Assembly (NCBI GenBank): GCA_028285495.1 | Contig: JANQPB010000022.1 | Location: 189,969 to 253,968 of the forward strand | Source: Acidimicrobiales bacterium | GTDB lineage: Bacteria > Actinomycetota > Acidimicrobiia > Acidimicrobiales > SZUA-35 | Reading direction: 5' to 3' | Length of the DNA stretch: 64,000 nt | Part shown: piece after piece, positions 60,868 to 64,000 of the stretch | How the letters are laid out: every line of letters begins with the position of its first letter | How positions within the stretch are numbered: the stretch's first letter is position 1 | Program-made: the position numbers and the translations under genes | The notes under the pieces: generated by a model | The model's input: the letters and a program-made list of their open reading frames with translations, nothing else | What the model was told of the DNA's origin: nothing | The model's database searches: none

Positions 60868-61482
60868 TCAGGCGGGGTCGGCCAGCCAGGAGCGCACCAG
60901 CGATCGCAGCCGGTCGATCCCGGTGCCCTTGGCGGCGCTGACCCACACCACGTCGCCCGGCTCGAGGTCGCAGCCGTCGGCCAGGTCCCGCTTCCGGCGC
61001 TGGCGCTTCGACGACTTCACCTTGTCGTGCTTGGTCGCCACGACGGTATGGGGCAGGCCGTGATCGCGGAGCCAGTCGAGCATCTGCGTATCGAGCCTGG
61101 TCGGGCCGACCTCGCCGTCGACGAGCACGACCACCATGACCAGCTCATCGCGCTCCAGCAGGTAGGTCTCGATCATCTGCCCCCACGAGGCCCGCATCTG
61201 CTTGGAGGCCTTGGCGTAGCCGTAGCCGGGCAGGTCCATCACCGTGGCCGCCATGGCACCGTCGGAACCGGGCTCCGGGTCGACGGTGAAGAGGTTGAGC
61301 AGCCGCGTCCGGCCCGGCGTGTTCGAGACCCGGGCGAGGTTCTTGCGGTTGGCCAGCGCGTTGATCAGCGACGACTTGCCGACGTTCGACCGACCGACCA
61401 CCGCCACCTCGGCCCGGCTGGCCGGCAGCCGCTCGAACCGATCGGCCGAGGTCACGAACGCCAGCTGCAGCGGCCCACTCAC
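60868..61482 (-). CDS. engB: Ribosome biogenesis GTP-binding protein
   Basis: A 204-residue GTPase (YsxC/YihA family) needed for late assembly of the 50S subunit. G1 is GRSNVGKSSLIN, G3 DLPGYGYAKA, G4 TKHD and G5 SAAKG. Length is normal. Starts with GTG, 34 bases after the end of the alpha-hydroxy-acid dehydrogenase gene, so co-transcription is possible. Confidence 0.92.
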   Translation of the reverse strand: MSGPLQLAFVTSADRFERLPASRAEVAVVGRSNVGKSSLINALANRKNLARVSNTPGRTRLLNLFTVDPEPGSDGAMAATVMDLPGYGYAKASKQMRASWGQMIETYLLERDELVMVVVLVDGEVGPTRLDTQMLDWLRDHGLPHTVVATKHDKVKSSKRQRRKRDLADGCDLEPGDVVWVSAAKGTGIDRLRSLVRSWLADPA

Positions 61483-61516
61483 CGCGTCCGACCCGGGCCA
61501 GGGCGCCGATCGGCGG

Positions 61517-62761
61517 TCACCGGGTCCCGGCTCCTGGCCACGTGGTGGGGACGGTCACCAGCTCGCGCGTGATGTCGGCCACCTGCTGGCAGCCGGTCAG
61601 GGCCATCGTCCGCTCCATGCCTTCGGCCAGGAAACGCAACAGGTGGTCGACACCCGGCTCGCCGGCCGCCCCGAGGGCGTACAGGTAGGCCCGACCGGCC
61701 ATCACCGCATCGGCCCCGAGTGCGAGCGCCTTCACGATGTCGGAGCCCCGGCGGACCCCACCGTCGGCGATGATCTCGATCCGGCCGCCGACGGCCTGGG
61801 CAACCGGCTCGACGAGCTGGATGATCGACGGGGCCCCGTCGAGCTGGCGGCCGCCGTGGTTGGACAGCGCGATCGCCTCGACCCCGTGCTCGACCGCCAG
61901 CTCGGCGTCGGCCACCGTCTGCACGCCCTTGAGCACGATCGGCCCGTCCCAGACCGAGCGCAACCACTCGATCTCCGACCACGACAGCGCCGGGTCGAAC
62001 TGGGTGTTGATGTACTCGCTGAGGCTCACCGCAGACGAGCCGTCGCCGGCCGGGTTGTCGGTGGCGACGCTGGCGAACGTGATCGGCTCGTTGCGGAGGA
62101 AGTCGAGGGTCCAACCGGGGTGGAGGACCCCGTCGAGGATCGTGCCCGGTCCGATCTTGGGTGGCAGGGTGTAGCCGCGGCGGACGTCGCGCTCGCGACG
62201 ACCGAGCACTGCGGTGTCGACCGTCAACAGGATGGCCTCGTAGCCGGCGGCCTGCGCCCGCTCGAGCAGCGAGCGCACGAGGGCACGGTCTCGCCACGTG
62301 TAAACCTGGAACCACTTCGGGCCGGCGCAGACGTCGGCCACCTCCTCGATCGAGCGGGTGCCCATCGTCGACAGCGAGTACGGCACGCCGACCCGGGCCG
62401 CGGCCCTGGCGACGGCCAGCTCGCCCTCGGGGTCGGCGATCCGGGTGAACCCGGTCGGTGCCAGCACGAGCGGCAGGGGCAGGGGGCGACCGAGCAGGGT
62501 GGTTCCTGTCTCGATCTTCGACACGTCGCGGAGCACCCGGGGGTTGAACCCGATCTCGCGGTAGGAGCCCGCGTTGCCGGCCAGCGCCAGCTCGTCCTCG
62601 GCCCCGCCGTCGATGTAGTCGAACACGCCGGCCGGCAGCCGTCGCCTGGCCACCCGGCGAAGGTCCTCGACGCTGGCGGCGGTGGCCAGCCGCCGCTTGA
62701 CCGGGTCGAGCTCGAGTGGCTTGAACCGGACGACGCTGCGGAACGAGTCGATCATCCCCAT
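61517..62761 (-). CDS. lldD: FMN-dependent alpha-hydroxy-acid dehydrogenase (L-lactate dehydrogenase type)
   Basis: A 414-residue FMN TIM-barrel enzyme oxidising an L-2-hydroxy acid. The start matches the family (ARRRLPAGVFDYIDGGAEDE), the catalytic base His and Arg lie in ALSNHGGRQLDGAP, and the phosphate-binding region is IIADGGVRRGSDIVKALALGADAVMAGRAYLYAL. L-lactate is the likeliest substrate; mycofactocin-linked MftD proteins are close relatives and cannot be excluded. TAGGCT ends 6 bases before the ATG. Confidence 0.85.
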   Translation of the reverse strand: MGMIDSFRSVVRFKPLELDPVKRRLATAASVEDLRRVARRRLPAGVFDYIDGGAEDELALAGNAGSYREIGFNPRVLRDVSKIETGTTLLGRPLPLPLVLAPTGFTRIADPEGELAVARAAARVGVPYSLSTMGTRSIEEVADVCAGPKWFQVYTWRDRALVRSLLERAQAAGYEAILLTVDTAVLGRRERDVRRGYTLPPKIGPGTILDGVLHPGWTLDFLRNEPITFASVATDNPAGDGSSAVSLSEYINTQFDPALSWSEIEWLRSVWDGPIVLKGVQTVADAELAVEHGVEAIALSNHGGRQLDGAPSIIQLVEPVAQAVGGRIEIIADGGVRRGSDIVKALALGADAVMAGRAYLYALGAAGEPGVDHLLRFLAEGMERTMALTGCQQVADITRELVTVPTTWPGAGTR

Positions 62762-62767
62762 GCCGGA

Positions 62768-62773
62768 AGCCTA
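62768..62773 (-). promoter_or_regulatory. Minus-10 hexamer TAGGCT, leaderless
   Basis: TAGGCT on the minus strand ends 6 bases before the lldD-like ATG. Confidence 0.5.
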
Positions 62774-62898
62774 GAGGATCCGCTGTCGGGGCAGCCCGTG
62801 CGGCGGCGGTCGCCCGGGGCGGGCCGCGGGTTCGCGGCGGTTGACCGGCGGGCCGGAGCGGCCGGCCAGGGCGGACGGCCGGAGCGGGGCCGGGCGGG

Positions 62899-63993
62899 TC
62901 AGGACGACGGGTCGCGGCGCCGGACCGGATCGCCGGCTGCGGCCTGGCGCTCGGCCGGGTCACCGTCGCCACCGCGGCCGCCGTGACCGTTGCCGTTCCC
63001 GTTGACCGGGCGACCGAACGCCACCGGCGACGGATCGTCGAGGCCGATCACGTCCGGCTCGCCGGCCGTCTCGTCCCGGTCGGGAACGACGATCTTGCGG
63101 ATCTCCCCCGTGCCCTTGGTCACGACCTCGTTGATCGTCCACGTGCGCCGGCCCCTGGTCACCCCGAGCCGCTCGCCGAGCAGGAAGTTGACCGCGCCGC
63201 CGACCAGGAGCACCTGGGCCGCCAGCCAGATCCAGGTCAGCACCAGCAGCGAGGCCCCGACCGCAGCCCTGACCTCGTTGCTGTTGGACGTGAGGTCGAC
63301 GTAGCGGGCGAAGCCGACGCTCAGCAGCCACCAGCCGATGGCGGCAACGACCGCACCGGGCAGGTCAAATCGCCAGCGGTGGCGCTCGGCCGGACCGTAG
63401 TGGTAGACGACCGAGGCCCACAGCACGAGCACGGCGATGGCCACCAGGCCCCGCAGGACCGATTCGAGGAGTCCGTCGCCGATCTCGGACCACACGAAGA
63501 CCTCGAGCAGCACGAGGGGGATCGAGATCAGCATGCTGCCGATCCCGAGGATCACGGCGACCACCCTGGTCCAGTACCACGGCCGGCGGTCCTCGATGTC
63601 GTAGATGTCCTCGAGGGCCCGGATCAGACCGGCGAACCCACGGCTGACCGACCACAGCACGAAGCTGACCGACACGATGGCCAGGCTGCTGTTCGGCTGC
63701 TCGAACAGACCGGTGACCGTCTCGGAGACCGCGTCGGCCTCACCGGTGAAGACCCGGCTGATGAACCGCTCGACCTCGCTCTGGATCGTGTCGGACAGGC
63801 CGGCGCCGGTGATCATGCGGTCGAGGGGGCCGAGGAGGGCGAGCAGGGCCAGCACGGAGGCCGGCAGCGAGATCACCAGCCAGAACGTGATGCTGGCCGC
63901 CAGGTCGCCGACGCGGCCGTGATACCAGCGCAGAGCGACGTCGACGACGAAGCGCCACGCCGCCACGAGCCAGCCGATCGGACCTTTACCCAC
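62899..63993 (-). CDS. YihY/BrkB family membrane protein
   Basis: A membrane protein of at least 364 residues with six helices (AASITFWLVISLPASVLALLALLGPL, SSLAIVSVSFVLWSVSRGFAGLIRALEDIYDI, RVVAVILGIGSMLISIPLVLLEVFVW, VAIAVLVLWASVVYHYGP, GAVVAAIGWWLLSVGFARYV, SLLVLTWIWLAAQVLLVGGAVNFLLGE) and a ~85-residue cytoplasmic tail. The family is of uncertain function, once misnamed RNase BN. A GTG at 63993 could be the start, but the frame stays open to the window edge, so the N-terminus may be longer. Confidence 0.87.
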   Translation of the reverse strand: MGKGPIGWLVAAWRFVVDVALRWYHGRVGDLAASITFWLVISLPASVLALLALLGPLDRMITGAGLSDTIQSEVERFISRVFTGEADAVSETVTGLFEQPNSSLAIVSVSFVLWSVSRGFAGLIRALEDIYDIEDRRPWYWTRVVAVILGIGSMLISIPLVLLEVFVWSEIGDGLLESVLRGLVAIAVLVLWASVVYHYGPAERHRWRFDLPGAVVAAIGWWLLSVGFARYVDLTSNSNEVRAAVGASLLVLTWIWLAAQVLLVGGAVNFLLGERLGVTRGRRTWTINEVVTKGTGEIRKIVVPDRDETAGEPDVIGLDDPSPVAFGRPVNGNGNGHGGRGGDGDPAERQAAAGDPVRRRDPSS

Positions 63994-64000
63994 ACCACCA

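Noticed and set aside
62899..63993. Ribonuclease BN
   Set aside because: Old annotations give this name to YihY-type proteins; the six-helix membrane pattern shows no nuclease motif.

Overview
The window is high-GC DNA (roughly 70 %) with dense gene packing, frequent 4-base GTGA/ATGA stop-start overlaps and G/C-rich third codon positions. F420-type luciferase-like oxidoreductases, several acyl-CoA dehydrogenase/oxidoreductase genes, a CYP-type 3Fe-4S ferredoxin, a RamB/ScfR-like regulator and leaderless promoters (TAnnnT 6-7 bases before the start codon) point to an actinobacterium, most likely of the class Acidimicrobiia (Ilumatobacter/Iamia-like). This is inference; no rRNA is present. I saw no tRNA, rRNA, CRISPR, transposase or phage gene.

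Layout. 1-7.7 kb: end of an alpha/beta hydrolase; a membrane cupredoxin, a lipoprotein cytochrome c and an NAD-dependent epimerase in one coupled reverse operon, divergent from a TetR gene with palindromic operators; a flavodoxin-like protein; and a four-gene ABC-2 export operon. 7.7-21 kb: haloalkane dehalogenase, aldo/keto reductase with its divergent TetR, a large secreted subtilase, two F420-type oxidoreductases, a metallo-beta-lactamase-fold lactonase-like enzyme, a 3-hydroxyisobutyrate-dehydrogenase-like enzyme, ferredoxin, an XRE/ScfR regulator and a 3-hydroxyacyl-CoA dehydrogenase. 21-32 kb: DUF899 protein, dihydroxy-acid dehydratase (ilvD), patatin phospholipase, AlkB-like dioxygenase, thioesterase, NadD-like nucleotidyltransferase, a TetR/MFS efflux pair and a YibE/F membrane protein. 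A small palindromic repeat occurs four times at the two convergent junctions around ilvD and the patatin gene. 32-39 kb: a ribbon-helix-helix-like protein divergent from lon, rhodanese, acyl-CoA dehydrogenase and an orphan CoxL-type molybdenum hydroxylase subunit.

39.2-49.7 kb is a co-directional surface-polysaccharide operon and the most unusual part. It holds a Gfo/Idh/MocA oxidoreductase and a sugar aminotransferase, a Wzz-like chain-length protein with a roughly 340-residue hyper-acidic repetitive cytoplasmic tail, one 1357-residue polypeptide that fuses a MurJ/Wzx-type flippase, a Wzy/ligase-type polymerase and a WbaP-type initiating phosphoglycosyltransferase, then an Alg14-Alg13-like glycosyltransferase fusion and a FemAB/GNAT-like transferase. 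Initiation, flipping and polymerisation would thus reside in a single chain.

49.7-64 kb: a lysozyme-like lipoprotein, a second patatin phospholipase, a LiaF/PspC protein divergent from a PspC-histidine kinase/response regulator pair, a TauD-like dioxygenase, an SLC13-type transporter, a hypothetical protein, an acyl-CoA dehydrogenase, the ribosome-assembly GTPase EngB, an FMN-dependent alpha-hydroxy-acid dehydrogenase and a YihY/BrkB membrane protein running off the edge.
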